Source of the DNA: an uncultured Actinomycetes bacterium
Lineage (GTDB): Bacteria; Actinomycetota; Acidimicrobiia; Acidimicrobiales; RAAP-2
Reading direction: 5' to 3'
Length of the DNA stretch: 64,000 nt
NCBI GenBank assembly: GCA_903828785.1
Contig: CAIKNP010000010.1
Location: 1-64,000, forward strand
In this document: in pieces, positions 9,583 to 17,455 of the stretch
Numbering within the stretch: position 1 is the stretch's first letter
How the letters are laid out: the number at the start of each line of letters is the position of its first letter
Notes under the pieces: model-generated
Database searches by the model: none
The model's input: the letters and a program-made list of their open reading frames with translations, nothing else
Told to the model about the DNA's origin: nothing
Program-made: the position numbers and the translations under genes

Positions 9583-9630
9583 ATTTTATCCACAAAGTGG
9601 AGTAAAATTGCAAATACGGGCAACTATGCT
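9583..9630. promoter_or_regulatory. Overlapping divergent leaderless promoters, argC and eamA
   Basis: Minus strand: TAAAAT (9583-9588), then 7 bases, then the argC ATG. Plus strand: TATGCT (9625-9630), then 6 bases, then the GTG at 9637. The self-complementary TTGCAA at 9608-9613 lies between them. It is 19 bp from the argC -10, a long -35 spacing, and only 11 bp from the other -10, so it may be an operator half-site instead. ArgR control here is plausible but not shown. Confidence 0.6.
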
Positions 9631-9636
9631 GGGTGC

Positions 9637-10533
9637 GTGACGAAAAAGGCGTGGTTTCTCTTTGCGGCCATGGCCTTCATTTGGGGTATTCCTTACCTGC
9701 TCATTCGTGTAGCGGTGCGCGATCTCCACCCCGGCCAAATTGTCGTGTTGCGCACCTTGCCCGCGGCTCTGCTTCTCCTGCCACTCGTTCTCTACCGACG
9801 CCAGTTTTCACTCATCGTCAAACATTGGCGCTGGATTTTGGCTTTCGGGGTGGTCGAGTTCGGCATTCCCTGGTACTGCATGTCCACGGCCGAGGAGCAC
9901 CTAACCAGTTCCTTCACGAGTTTGGTGATTTGCGGCGTGCCGCTGATCGCCATTTTTGCCGGTCGCTTCACCAGTGCGCACGAGAAACTGAGTAAACGAC
10001 GAATCGCGGGTCTCGCAATTGGTGCGGTCGGCGTTGGCCTCCTCGTCGGACTGGACCTCGGTCACGGGGGCGTGGCGTCAATTCTTCTACTCGTCGTGGT
10101 GTGCGTGGGCTACGCCCTCGGTCCACTGGTTCTGCAAACCAAACTCACCGATGTCCCGGGGCCAGCCATCGTTTGCGGAGCCACGGGTATGGTCGCGCTG
10201 GCGTGGCTGCCCTACTTTGTCACCCACCTCCCCCGGCACGTGAACAGCGAGACCTGGCAGTCGGTCGCCGTTCTCTCCGTGATTTGCACCGCGGTGGCCT
10301 TCTTAGTATTTTTTGCGCTCGTTAAGGAGGCCGGATCGGGAAGATCGTTGGTGGTGGTGTATTCGAATACGGCTATCGCAATCCTGCTGGGGGTGGTTTT
10401 TCTTCACGAGCCGCTCACCGTGGGCATTGTGCTCGGCTTCCCGCTCATCGTCGCCGGTTCCTACCTGGGCACTACGGCTACTCGTGGATCAGGCGATGCG
10501 GGCGTTGACTCGTACCTCTTCATCGACGACTAA
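9637..10533 (+). CDS. EamA/DMT-superfamily permease
   Basis: Probable inner-membrane metabolite exporter. 298 residues with about ten hydrophobic segments in two similar halves, as in EamA proteins: FIWGIPYLLIRVAV near the start, a central loop after LQTKL, and SNTAIAILLGVVFLHEPLT typical of the last EamA block. Start GTG at 9637 is placed by the TATGCT box six bases upstream. Substrate unknown; adjacency to argC hints at an amino acid but does not show it. The 3' end overlaps the convergent thioesterase gene by 45 bases, which is long. Confidence 0.9.
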   Translation: MTKKAWFLFAAMAFIWGIPYLLIRVAVRDLHPGQIVVLRTLPAALLLLPLVLYRRQFSLIVKHWRWILAFGVVEFGIPWYCMSTAEEHLTSSFTSLVICGVPLIAIFAGRFTSAHEKLSKRRIAGLAIGAVGVGLLVGLDLGHGGVASILLLVVVCVGYALGPLVLQTKLTDVPGPAIVCGATGMVALAWLPYFVTHLPRHVNSETWQSVAVLSVICTAVAFLVFFALVKEAGSGRSLVVVYSNTAIAILLGVVFLHEPLTVGIVLGFPLIVAGSYLGTTATRGSGDAGVDSYLFIDD

Positions 10534-11193
10534 CCAGAGCTGCTTGCCGTGGTGGAGCAGCTGAACCTCGTCACCCGCTTCCATTTGACCATGGTGGACC
10601 ATTTCGGCGGACGCCACCGGCGCATCAAACACTTCCTCGACGGCCTGCCACATTGCGGCATTATTAACGTGACCCACGACGTCAAGGTCACTTTGACGGA
10701 TCGTCCAGTCACGCCGCGTCGCTCCTGGCGTCACCGTGGCAGCGGCCACCCGCCCCGAAACCCGCCGACCATTCATGGCCTCTCCGTAAATCTCGTAAAA
10801 GCGCGCGGGAATGCGCTGGGGGAAGCCACCGTCATTGATTGGCACCCACAGTGATGACGCCTCGATGATCAACTCACCCTTTACGTAGATATTGGTGCGC
10901 CGCTCCGCCCACGCGGCTCCCGTTCCCGCGCACCACGTGGTGGACTGCAGGTCATCTTGGTAGCGGGGCCAGTGCGCCCCCACCGTTCGAAAACTCGTTC
11001 GCCGGGCCACCCAAAAGAACTCTGAGTTAATACCACTGTCGTCCCAGTCGTCGGTGGCCACGTCTTGCAAGGTTTGCGCCACACCATCGAGGCGCAAGAG
11101 TCCCTGCGGATTCACGTCACCGAGGTACACCCGACTAGGGGTTGAAAAACGTCGTCCGCTCGCCGGGAGGGGGACGTACTCCATCTCGTTCAC
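10489..11193 (-). CDS. Acyl-ACP thioesterase-like hotdog protein
   Basis: Likely hydrolyses acyl-ACP or acyl-CoA in the cytosol. 234 residues with two hotdog-like halves. The first has SRVYLGDVNPQGLLRLDGVA and the second DLDVVGHVNNAAMWQAVEE, the latter a hallmark of acyl-ACP thioesterase and 4-hydroxybenzoyl-CoA-type folds. The GTG start overlaps the pheT stop as GTGA; an ATG three codons downstream is an alternative. It is translationally coupled to pheT but has no evident link to tRNA charging. Confidence 0.82.
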   Translation of the reverse strand: MNEMEYVPLPASGRRFSTPSRVYLGDVNPQGLLRLDGVAQTLQDVATDDWDDSGINSEFFWVARRTSFRTVGAHWPRYQDDLQSTTWCAGTGAAWAERRTNIYVKGELIIEASSLWVPINDGGFPQRIPARFYEIYGEAMNGRRVSGRVAAATVTPGATRRDWTIRQSDLDVVGHVNNAAMWQAVEEVFDAPVASAEMVHHGQMEAGDEVQLLHHGKQLWLVVDEEVRVNARIA

Positions 11194-13658
11194 GCCCGCA
11201 GAACCGCGCCGAGCGCATTGGCTGCGGCAATCAACTGGGCCCGAAGGTCGCCAAGCTCCCGCTCACTCAGGGTGCGGTCGTCGGCACCCAGACACAAGGC
11301 GTAGGCCAGCGACCGAGTGCCCTGCGGGAGTCCCGGACCTTGGTACACGTCAAAGAGGACCACGTCCTGGACGAGTTCGCTGGCCGCGCGTAAGGCCTGG
11401 GCCACATCGGCGGCGTGCACGGTCTGAGGCGTTACCAGGGCGAGATCGAGCGCGGCGGAGGGAAAGCGACTCGGCACCGCCACGTACTGGTTCGCCTGAC
11501 GCTCCAGCGCGGTCTTTATCACCACATCGAGATCAAGGTCGAGCACGCCGAGGCGACGAGCAGCAATGGTCGAAAGTTGACCCAGGAGGGCGGGGTCGAC
11601 TTCTCCCACCCAGCCCAGTACTTCACCCGTCGACAGCTCGAGGCTCGCCGCGCGCGTGGGGTGCAAGCCCGCCGCTACCTCACTGGTGGAGCGCACGACC
11701 ACGTCGTGGAGATCCAGCCGACTCGCCACCGCGTTCCAGAAGGCGACGGCGCTCGTCGCGTCGTCGCCGGAACGCCCCAGGATAATCGTGGCCCGCTCAT
11801 TCTCGCTGGGCAACGTGAGCTTCACCGATCCGCCGTTGCCGCCACGTACGACGCGGGCGGTGGTCGCGTCATCGGGGTGCGTGAAGACCACGCCAATCTC
11901 ACCGAGTACTACGTCACCGAGCCCTCGCTCAGCGTTTCGCGCCCACGCGCGCACGAGACCGAGAATCATCGATCGTCGCAAGACTGATTCTTCCGAAGCG
12001 AGGGGATTCGTCACCCGGACGCGCGATTCATTGGGGTGCAGCAGCGCAAAGTCTTCGTCACTCCCCAGCGTTGGCGTCCACGCCTCGTTCACCCCTAGGT
12101 CAACCAGCACATCGCGCAAACGACGACGCATCTTCTGGCGGTCACTGAGTCCGCCCGGCTGTGGCCAGGTTGGAGTGTGCCGAGGCAAACGGCTGTAGCT
12201 ATAGAGACGAGCAATTTCTTCGATGACGTCAGCCCGCCCAGCGGCGCCGTCGCGCACGTCGAGTCGGCGCGTCGGTGGCGTGACGATGAGCGTGCTCTCC
12301 CCCGTGACGGTGAAGTCCAGCGAGGTCAGCAATCGGCGTACTTCGCTCTCGTCTATCGTGACGCCGAGACTGCGCTGAACGTCACCGGGCCGCAAGGTCA
12401 CGCTGGGCACGCTGGGCGTCTCTCCCCGTACATCGAGGGGGTCACTCATCCAGTGCAGAGTGGGCGAACTTTGCCGCAAGAGTTCCACGAAGCGGGCGGC
12501 GGCGAAGAGCGCGAGTTCGGGGTCGACGCCGCGCTCGAATCGATTCGAGGCCTCCGAGCGCAGACCGTGTCGCTTCGATGAGCGCGCAATGGTCATGGGA
12601 TCGAAAAAAGCCGCTTCGAGCAAAACCGTGGTCGTGGCGGCGGAGATTTCTGAACTCGCACCACCCATAATGCCGGCGAGGCCAATGACCTGGTCGTCGC
12701 CGTCAACAATCACGCAGTCGTCACCGCTGTCGCCCAAGCCGCGTCCCGGCTGGGCCAGGGGACGCGTAACGTCGTCGAGGGTCTGTAGCGATTCGCCCGA
12801 GCGGGCTCGCCGGACGCCAATGCTGGACCCGGCGACCAGGCTGGCGTCGTAGGGGTGCGTTGGTTGACCGAGTTCGAGCATGACCAGATTCGAGGCGTCG
12901 ACCACGTTGGATATTGGCCGCATCCCCGCCATGGTGAGCCGCTGAGCCAGGTGCTGGGGCGAGGGCCCAACCACCACGTCCGTAAGCACCGAGAGAGTAA
13001 GGCGACCGCAAAGATCGGGTACCGCAATCGTCGCTGTGGCCAGCGATGAAGTGGGGGCACCGTCGTCGGGAAGGGCGGTGGCGGGTAGACGAAGGACCTG
13101 TCCAAAACGAGCCGCCAAATCTCGGGCGATACCCACAATGGACCAAGCATCTGGGCGGTTGCCCTCAATCGAAACGTCGAGGACGACGTCGGGGACAATG
13201 CCCAGCGCGCTCGTCAGTTTCTCGCCGATTACTGGTGTAATGAGGGCATCCAGCAGCATGAGCCCTTCGTGGTCCTCGCTCAGGCGCAACTCTCGCGCCG
13301 AGCAGAGCATGCCATTCGAGATAACACCCTTCATTCTGCGCTCAGCAATCACGAAATTCCCGGGCAGGACGGCACCCACGGGGGCGAGCGGCACGTGATT
13401 GCCGACCGCGAAATTCATCGCCCCACACACGATGTCGAGGGGGCCATTACCGGCGTCAACCGAGATAAGGCGAATGCGGTCAGCGCCTTCGATTGGCGTA
13501 ATCGTGTTGACCCGGGCCACGATGACGTCCTCGAGACCCTCACCGATGCGCTCCACACCTTCGACTACCAGACCGAGGTCATCCATGGAGGCGATGAGCG
13601 CATCGAGGTCCGCGGGGAGATCGACAAACTCGGCGAGCCAGGAAAGGGGAATTTTCAC
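11190..13658 (-). CDS. pheT: Phenylalanyl-tRNA synthetase beta subunit
   Basis: Beta chain of the alpha2-beta2 enzyme that charges tRNA-Phe. 822 residues, full length. The N-terminus MKIPLSWLAEFVDLP is typical, followed by an EMAP/OB-type tRNA-binding segment around 40-150, the B3/B4 editing region, B5, and a C-terminal anticodon-binding (FDX-ACB) domain ending near SERELGDLRAQLIAAANALGA. The ATG overlaps the pheS stop by 4 bases, ensuring balanced subunit production. Confidence 0.97.
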   Translation of the reverse strand: MKIPLSWLAEFVDLPADLDALIASMDDLGLVVEGVERIGEGLEDVIVARVNTITPIEGADRIRLISVDAGNGPLDIVCGAMNFAVGNHVPLAPVGAVLPGNFVIAERRMKGVISNGMLCSARELRLSEDHEGLMLLDALITPVIGEKLTSALGIVPDVVLDVSIEGNRPDAWSIVGIARDLAARFGQVLRLPATALPDDGAPTSSLATATIAVPDLCGRLTLSVLTDVVVGPSPQHLAQRLTMAGMRPISNVVDASNLVMLELGQPTHPYDASLVAGSSIGVRRARSGESLQTLDDVTRPLAQPGRGLGDSGDDCVIVDGDDQVIGLAGIMGGASSEISAATTTVLLEAAFFDPMTIARSSKRHGLRSEASNRFERGVDPELALFAAARFVELLRQSSPTLHWMSDPLDVRGETPSVPSVTLRPGDVQRSLGVTIDESEVRRLLTSLDFTVTGESTLIVTPPTRRLDVRDGAAGRADVIEEIARLYSYSRLPRHTPTWPQPGGLSDRQKMRRRLRDVLVDLGVNEAWTPTLGSDEDFALLHPNESRVRVTNPLASEESVLRRSMILGLVRAWARNAERGLGDVVLGEIGVVFTHPDDATTARVVRGGNGGSVKLTLPSENERATIILGRSGDDATSAVAFWNAVASRLDLHDVVVRSTSEVAAGLHPTRAASLELSTGEVLGWVGEVDPALLGQLSTIAARRLGVLDLDLDVVIKTALERQANQYVAVPSRFPSAALDLALVTPQTVHAADVAQALRAASELVQDVVLFDVYQGPGLPQGTRSLAYALCLGADDRTLSERELGDLRAQLIAAANALGAVLRA

Positions 13659-14728
13659 GACAGCTGCCTTAGGAAGCGAACATCATTTTCAATCAGGGCC
13701 CGCATGTCAGCGATTTGGTGGCGCATCTGGGCGCAGCGGTCGATACCAAAGCCAAAGGCGAAACCGCTCCACTCGTCACCATCGATGCCCACGGCCGCCA
13801 GTACCGCAGGATCCAACATGCCGCAACCACCCAGCTCAATCCAGCCGGTGTGTGAACAGGTGCGACAACCTTCACCACGACAGATAGTGCAGGTGATTTC
13901 GAATTCGGCCGATGGTTCAGTAAATGGGAAGAAGGCGGGGCGCAAGCGCGATTGCATGTCGGCGCCGAAGTACGCCTTGGTAAAGGTGTCGATGACCCCG
14001 GCCAGGTCGGCGAAGGTAATGCCCCGGTCCACCACGAGACCCTCAATTTGGTGGAAGGCCGCGAGGTGGCGAGCATCGGGAGTATCACGACGGTAACAAC
14101 GACCCGGCATCACCGAGTGAATGGGCAGCGAATCGCTCGCAACCGCTGCCTCCATCAAGTGAATCTGCGTCGGTGAGGTGTGCGTGCGAAGCACGACGGT
14201 CTCGGGATCGCCCAGTTCCACGTAAAAGGTGTCCCACATGCCCCGCGACGGGTGCGCGGGGGGAATGTTGAGCGCTTCGAAGTTGTACCAGTCGGTTTCA
14301 ACTTCCGGACCGTCCGCCACCCGAAATCCCATGCCGACGAAGACGTCTTCGAGCTCGCGTTGCGTCGCCGCCACAATGCCGGGGTGGCCGTGGCTGTAGG
14401 GAACTCTTACCGCCGAGCTCACCACGTCACCCAGGTCCAGACGGTCAGCCTCGAGCGCCACGATGCGCGCGGCGCTTTCGAGTTCGGCGCGCTTTTGCGC
14501 CACGGCGGCTTCGACACTCCGACGAGCTTCTTGTAATTGCGCTCCGGCACCCTTGCGCGCTTCGGGCTCGAGAGAACCCAGCGATTTCTGCAGGGCGCTG
14601 AGAATGGAGCGCTTACCGGTAACGAAGACTTCTCCCTCGAGGAGTTCGTCGAGCGTTTGCCAAGCCGCCACCGTGGCGAGAAGGTCAGTCGTCTGCTCCT
14701 GGAGTTGGGCGAGTGGGGACGCAGTCAT
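13655..14728 (-). CDS. pheS: Phenylalanyl-tRNA synthetase alpha subunit
   Basis: Catalytic chain of PheRS, a class II synthetase. 357 residues. It has an N-terminal coiled-coil tRNA-binding region of about 85 residues and then the class II core with GMGFRVADGPEVETDWYNF, HTSPTQIHLM and the C-terminal FGFGIDRCAQMRHQI. A GAGG ribosome site lies 5 bases before the ATG. A 6-bp hairpin GGCTAG/CTAGCC (14740-14758) overlaps the end of the upstream methyltransferase; it has no T-run and is not a convincing terminator. Confidence 0.97.
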   Translation of the reverse strand: MTASPLAQLQEQTTDLLATVAAWQTLDELLEGEVFVTGKRSILSALQKSLGSLEPEARKGAGAQLQEARRSVEAAVAQKRAELESAARIVALEADRLDLGDVVSSAVRVPYSHGHPGIVAATQRELEDVFVGMGFRVADGPEVETDWYNFEALNIPPAHPSRGMWDTFYVELGDPETVVLRTHTSPTQIHLMEAAVASDSLPIHSVMPGRCYRRDTPDARHLAAFHQIEGLVVDRGITFADLAGVIDTFTKAYFGADMQSRLRPAFFPFTEPSAEFEITCTICRGEGCRTCSHTGWIELGGCGMLDPAVLAAVGIDGDEWSGFAFGFGIDRCAQMRHQIADMRALIENDVRFLRQLS

Positions 14729-14752
14729 ATCAACCTCAAGGCTAGAGGCTTC

Positions 14753-15526
14753 CTAGCCCAAAGTGGCGGTACGTTGGTGCAGCGCTTCAAAAAGGAGCAA
14801 GGACGCGGCCACGCCAGCGTTGAGTGATTCACTGCGACCCGCCATGGTGATCGACACCATCGAGTCACATAGGGCGATTGCTTCGGCACTCAGCCCCGAC
14901 GATTCGTTGCCAATGACGATGGCGCAACCCGCCGATAGGGGCGCCGAGCGGAAGTCCACGCCACCGCGCACCATGCTGGCCAGCGATGAAACGCCGCGGG
15001 CGCGCAAGCCCTCGCAGGCTTCAGCGAGGGAAAGACCCACCAGCAGGGGCAAGTGAAAAACCGAACCCGCCGACGATCGCAAAGTCTTGGGATTGAAGGG
15101 GTCCACGCAATCACCCGTGAAGAGAACCGCCCCGACGCCGGCGGCGTCCGCACTGCGAATCATGGTGCCGGCGTTACCGGGATCACGGATATTGTCGAGA
15201 ATCAAAATCGCCCGATCCGTGGGCACGTCGTCCATCGTGTCGACGCGGAAACGAGCGGTGGCCAGCAGGGGTTGCGGCGACTTGGTGTCGGCCACCTTCA
15301 GCAGGGTCCCTTCGGGGAGCTCGAAGGCCCGCACGCCGGCCTCTTGCGCTCGCGCCAAGGATGCGGAGCAGGCGTTGGACGTGAGCGCTCGCCCCTCGAA
15401 GTAAATGGCCTCGACCTCAATCGCGCTCGCGAGTGCGGCGTCAATCAAGTCCGGCCCTTCGAGAACGCAGGCGCCCTCGCTCCAGCGCTCGGAGCGCTTC
15501 ATGGTGAGTCGGCGAAGCCGACGCAC
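14753..15526 (-). CDS. SpoU/TrmH-family RNA 2'-O-methyltransferase
   Basis: SAM-dependent ribose methylation of rRNA or tRNA, of the RlmB/TsnR type often found next to rplT and pheS. 257 residues. An N-terminal substrate-binding part (VLEGPDLIDAAL) is followed by the SPOUT knot motifs: RDPGNAGTMIRSADAAG, VIGNESSGL and ESLNAGVAASLLLFE. The GTG at 15526 lies inside a 10-bp hairpin and lacks a good ribosome site. Homology-like sequence continues about ten residues upstream in frame without an ATG, GTG or TTG, so a rare start or a coupling mechanism is possible. Confidence 0.92.
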   Translation of the reverse strand: MRRLRRLTMKRSERWSEGACVLEGPDLIDAALASAIEVEAIYFEGRALTSNACSASLARAQEAGVRAFELPEGTLLKVADTKSPQPLLATARFRVDTMDDVPTDRAILILDNIRDPGNAGTMIRSADAAGVGAVLFTGDCVDPFNPKTLRSSAGSVFHLPLLVGLSLAEACEGLRARGVSSLASMVRGGVDFRSAPLSAGCAIVIGNESSGLSAEAIALCDSMVSITMAGRSESLNAGVAASLLLFEALHQRTATLG

Positions 15527-15542
15527 CCGTTCGTGCGTCGGC
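15517..15542 (-). repeat. 10-bp perfect hairpin over the methyltransferase start
   Basis: GCCGACGCAC (15517-15526) and its exact reverse complement (15533-15542) flank a 6-base loop, 26 bases after the rplT stop. The stem contains the annotated GTG start of the next gene. A competing short hairpin GTCGGC-GAA-GCCGAC overlaps its downstream arm. No T-run follows, so a translational switch or mRNA-processing role is as likely as termination. Confidence 0.7.
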
Positions 15543-15567
15543 CCCAGCGTTTCGATGCTGATACGGC

Positions 15568-15930
15568 CTACTTGTCGGCCAGGGCCGCAGCGGCCTGGGC
15601 CACCACGGCGCCGAAGGCCGCCGCGTCGTTGACCGCTAGATCAGCGAGCATACGACGGTCCACTTCAATCCCGGCGGCGTTCAGCCCCGCAATGAAGCGG
15701 CTGTAGCTCATGCCGTGCAGACGCGTCGCCGCGTTGATGCGCTGGATCCAGAGACGGCGCATGTCACCCTTGCGGGCGCGACGGTCGCGGAACGCGTACA
15801 CGCCAGCGTGCTGAACGGCCTGGTTGGCGGCGCGGAAGGTACGACTACGGTCACCGTAGTAGCCCTTGGCCTCTTCGAGTACTGCCTTGTGGTGCTTCTT
15901 GGCGTTAACGCCACGCTTGACACGTGCCAT
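15568..15930 (-). CDS. rplT: 50S ribosomal protein L20
   Basis: Early-assembly large-subunit protein that binds 23S rRNA. 120 residues, standard length, beginning [18 protein letters not shown] with the basic N-terminal arm and the conserved [11 protein letters not shown] block. Part of the infC-rpmI-rplT operon. In several bacteria L20 represses this operon through its mRNA; no L20-binding mimic was identified here. A GAGGAAGCACC ribosome site precedes the ATG. Confidence 0.98.
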   Translation of the reverse strand: MARVKRGVNAKKHHKAVLEEAKGYYGDRSRTFRAANQAVQHAGVYAFRDRRARKGDMRRLWIQRINAATRLHGMSYSRFIAGLNAAGIEVDRRMLADLAVNDAAAFGAVVAQAAAALADK

Positions 15931-15955
15931 GGTGCTTCCTCTTTCCTATTCGTTC

Positions 15956-16150
15956 CTAAAGACCCATCAAGCGCTTGATGTTCTTAGCGATTCCGGGTGC
16001 GATGTCCTGTTCGCGGCCGAGGCGGCGCGCGCGGGTGGAGCTCTTGTTCTCCATCAAGTGGCCGCGGAAGGCCTGACGACGACGAAGTCGTCCGGTCCCG
16101 GTCACCTTGATGCGCTTCTTGGCACCACTGTCAGTTTTCATCTTTGGCAT
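15956..16150 (-). CDS. rpmI: 50S ribosomal protein L35
   Basis: Small basic large-subunit protein. 64 residues, normal, with MPKMKTDSGAKKRIKVTGTG and the C-terminal IKRLMGL. It begins right after the infC stop with a GGAGG site six bases before the ATG. Middle gene of infC-rpmI-rplT. Confidence 0.98.
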   Translation of the reverse strand: MPKMKTDSGAKKRIKVTGTGRLRRRQAFRGHLMENKSSTRARRLGREQDIAPGIAKNIKRLMGL

Positions 16151-16151
16151 G

Positions 16152-16763
16152 TCAGCCCTCCTCTGGCGACTCCGCTACCGACGACGTCGATAGCGCTTCT
16201 TGCTCTACAACTTTTTCTTTCAAACTTTCGGCCTTGGGCTTGGACTTCTTGTCCGGGCCCAGAACCATAATCATGTTGCGTCCGTCGAGCTTGGCCGCTG
16301 ACTCAACCTTGGCCACGTCGACCAAGCGTTCAACCAAACGGTCCAAAATCTTCTTCCCCAGTTCCGGGTGGGCCGACTCGCGTCCCCGGAACATGATGGT
16401 GACTTTCACCTTGTGACCTTCGGTCAAGAACTTCTCCACGAGGCGGGTTTTGGTATCGAAGTCACCGGGACCGATTTTCGGACGGTACTTCATCTCCTTC
16501 ACACCGACGTTTTGGGTCTTGCGACGCGACTCCTTGGCCTTTTGGGCTTCGTCGAACTTGAACTTTCCGTAGTCCATGATTCGACACACTGGGGGCTGGG
16601 CGGTCGGGGCAATCTCCACGAGATCCAGATCCAGACTGCGAGCGAGAGCCAGAGCCTCGCGGCTCGTGGTTACGCCACGCTGATTACCTTCATGGTCAAT
16701 CAGGCGGACAGTCTCAACCCGAATGCGTTCATTGACGCGGTGGTCTCCAGGCACTGTTGCGAT
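16152..16763 (-). CDS. infC: Translation initiation factor IF-3 (probable AUC start)
   Basis: IF-3 keeps ribosomal subunits apart and rejects wrong start codons. The frame from 16763 gives 203 residues covering N-domain (DHRVNERIR...VRLIDHEGNQRGV), linker (CRIMDYGKFKF) and C-domain (KVTIMFRGRESAHPELG). No ATG or GTG is well placed. The strong AAGGAG site (16770-16775) is followed after 6 bases by ATC at 16763-16761. A GTG nine bases further on is too distant, and a TTG at 16811 has no ribosome site. infC is known to use rare AUU/AUC starts for self-control, so ATC is preferred. It has a charged C-terminal tail. Confidence 0.9.
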   Translation of the reverse strand: MATVPGDHRVNERIRVETVRLIDHEGNQRGVTTSREALALARSLDLDLVEIAPTAQPPVCRIMDYGKFKFDEAQKAKESRRKTQNVGVKEMKYRPKIGPGDFDTKTRLVEKFLTEGHKVKVTIMFRGRESAHPELGKKILDRLVERLVDVAKVESAAKLDGRNMIMVLGPDKKSKPKAESLKEKVVEQEALSTSSVAESPEEG

Positions 16764-16769
16764 AACGAT

Positions 16770-16775
16770 CTCCTT
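16770..16775 (-). promoter_or_regulatory. Ribosome binding site deciding the infC AUC start
   Basis: AAGGAG on the minus strand, six bases before the ATC at 16763-16761. It is the only strong Shine-Dalgarno sequence near the 5' end of infC. Further upstream, a hairpin ATCACG-CACA-CGTGAT (16839-16854) followed by T-rich sequence lies in the infC leader, and a TAGCCT -10-like box is near 16905-16910; both are weak candidates. Confidence 0.65.
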
Positions 16776-16965
16776 GCTCTGCGCGACGTCACCATGACGT
16801 CGCCACGGCAAGCGAGGCGCAAAAACCCGTAAACCCGAATCACGTGTGCGTGATCAGGTGGAAGTTGGAAGCCAACCTCACTTGCTGTGAACTGCCCTTA
16901 AAGGCTAGCAGACCGGCGTACGCCCCCGCGTCGACGTCGATGTCACGCCGGCCGGCCTCGTCGGG

Positions 16966-16971
16966 TACTGT
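16966..16971 (+). promoter_or_regulatory. -10 box of the DUF1844-type gene (leaderless)
   Basis: TACTGT is followed by 7 bases and then the GTG at 16979; no ribosome site is present. It fits the leaderless pattern of the window. A matching -35 is not clear. Confidence 0.5.
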
Positions 16972-16978
16972 GGCTCAC

Positions 16979-17260
16979 GTGTCCGACAGCCCCGACTTCT
17001 CCGAAGAAATTGCCTACCTCCAGAACACGCCCGTCGAGCAAATTCTGGGTAATCACGTCGTTGTTCTCGTCCAACTCATTGGCCTCTACCTCGGTAGCAC
17101 GCCACCGAACTTGGCGTCGGCGCAGCTGCTCATTGACACGCTGCGGGCCATGATTGAAGCAGCGGGCGAATGGCTCGGTGAACACACGAACCTCTATCGT
17201 TCGGCATTAGCGGAGGCCCAGCAGGCCTACGTTCGGGCCGCCCAGGGACCCTCAGCCTAG
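16979..17260 (+). CDS. DUF1844-type protein, unknown function
   Basis: 93 residues starting VSDSPDFSEEIAYLQ and rich in helical segments (VVVLVQLIGLYLG, LASAQLLIDTLRAMIEAAGEWL). The layout, a hydrophobic helix followed by an ID-x-L helix, resembles the small DUF1844 proteins often encoded divergently from infC in actinobacteria; that context is met here. Function is unknown. A longer upstream frame exists, but the TACTGT box 7 bases before the GTG marks the likely leaderless start. The 3' end overlaps the convergent cold-shock-like gene by 9 bases. Confidence 0.72.
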   Translation: MSDSPDFSEEIAYLQNTPVEQILGNHVVVLVQLIGLYLGSTPPNLASAQLLIDTLRAMIEAAGEWLGEHTNLYRSALAEAQQAYVRAAQGPSA

Positions 17261-17455
17261 AGAAATAAGCGCACTCGCCTCGTCGCGTCCGAGGTGACCC
17301 ACTATCCTCGTCGCCCCCACCCGTTGACCAAGCGCCACACTTCTCGTGCCGTCGGCGATGGCCACGCAGTGAAAATAGAATCGTTCGCCGTCGTCACTGA
17401 GCAGCCAGCCGTCGCCTCGGTGGGCGTCAAAGGACTCAACCACCCCAGAGAGCAT
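17252..17455 (-). CDS. Cold-shock-domain-like small protein
   Basis: 67 residues resembling a single cold-shock OB fold: GVVESFDAHRGDGWLLSDDGERFYFHCVAI corresponds to the G-x-V-x-x-F-x...G-x-G-F-I...F-x-H core, but with WLL in place of GFI. It may bind nucleic acid. Its ATG overlaps the ribH stop (TGATG), so it is the last gene of the rpe-ribD-ribBA-ribH unit. Similar short cold-shock-like genes after ribH occur in other actinobacteria, from memory. Confidence 0.75.
   Translation of the reverse strand: MLSGVVESFDAHRGDGWLLSDDGERFYFHCVAIADGTRSVALGQRVGATRIVGHLGRDEASALISLG

Noticed and set aside
14740..14758. GGCTAG/CTAGCC hairpin before pheS as a terminator
   Set aside because: Only 6 bp, no T-run, and it overlaps the end of the upstream gene with a good ribosome site right after it.
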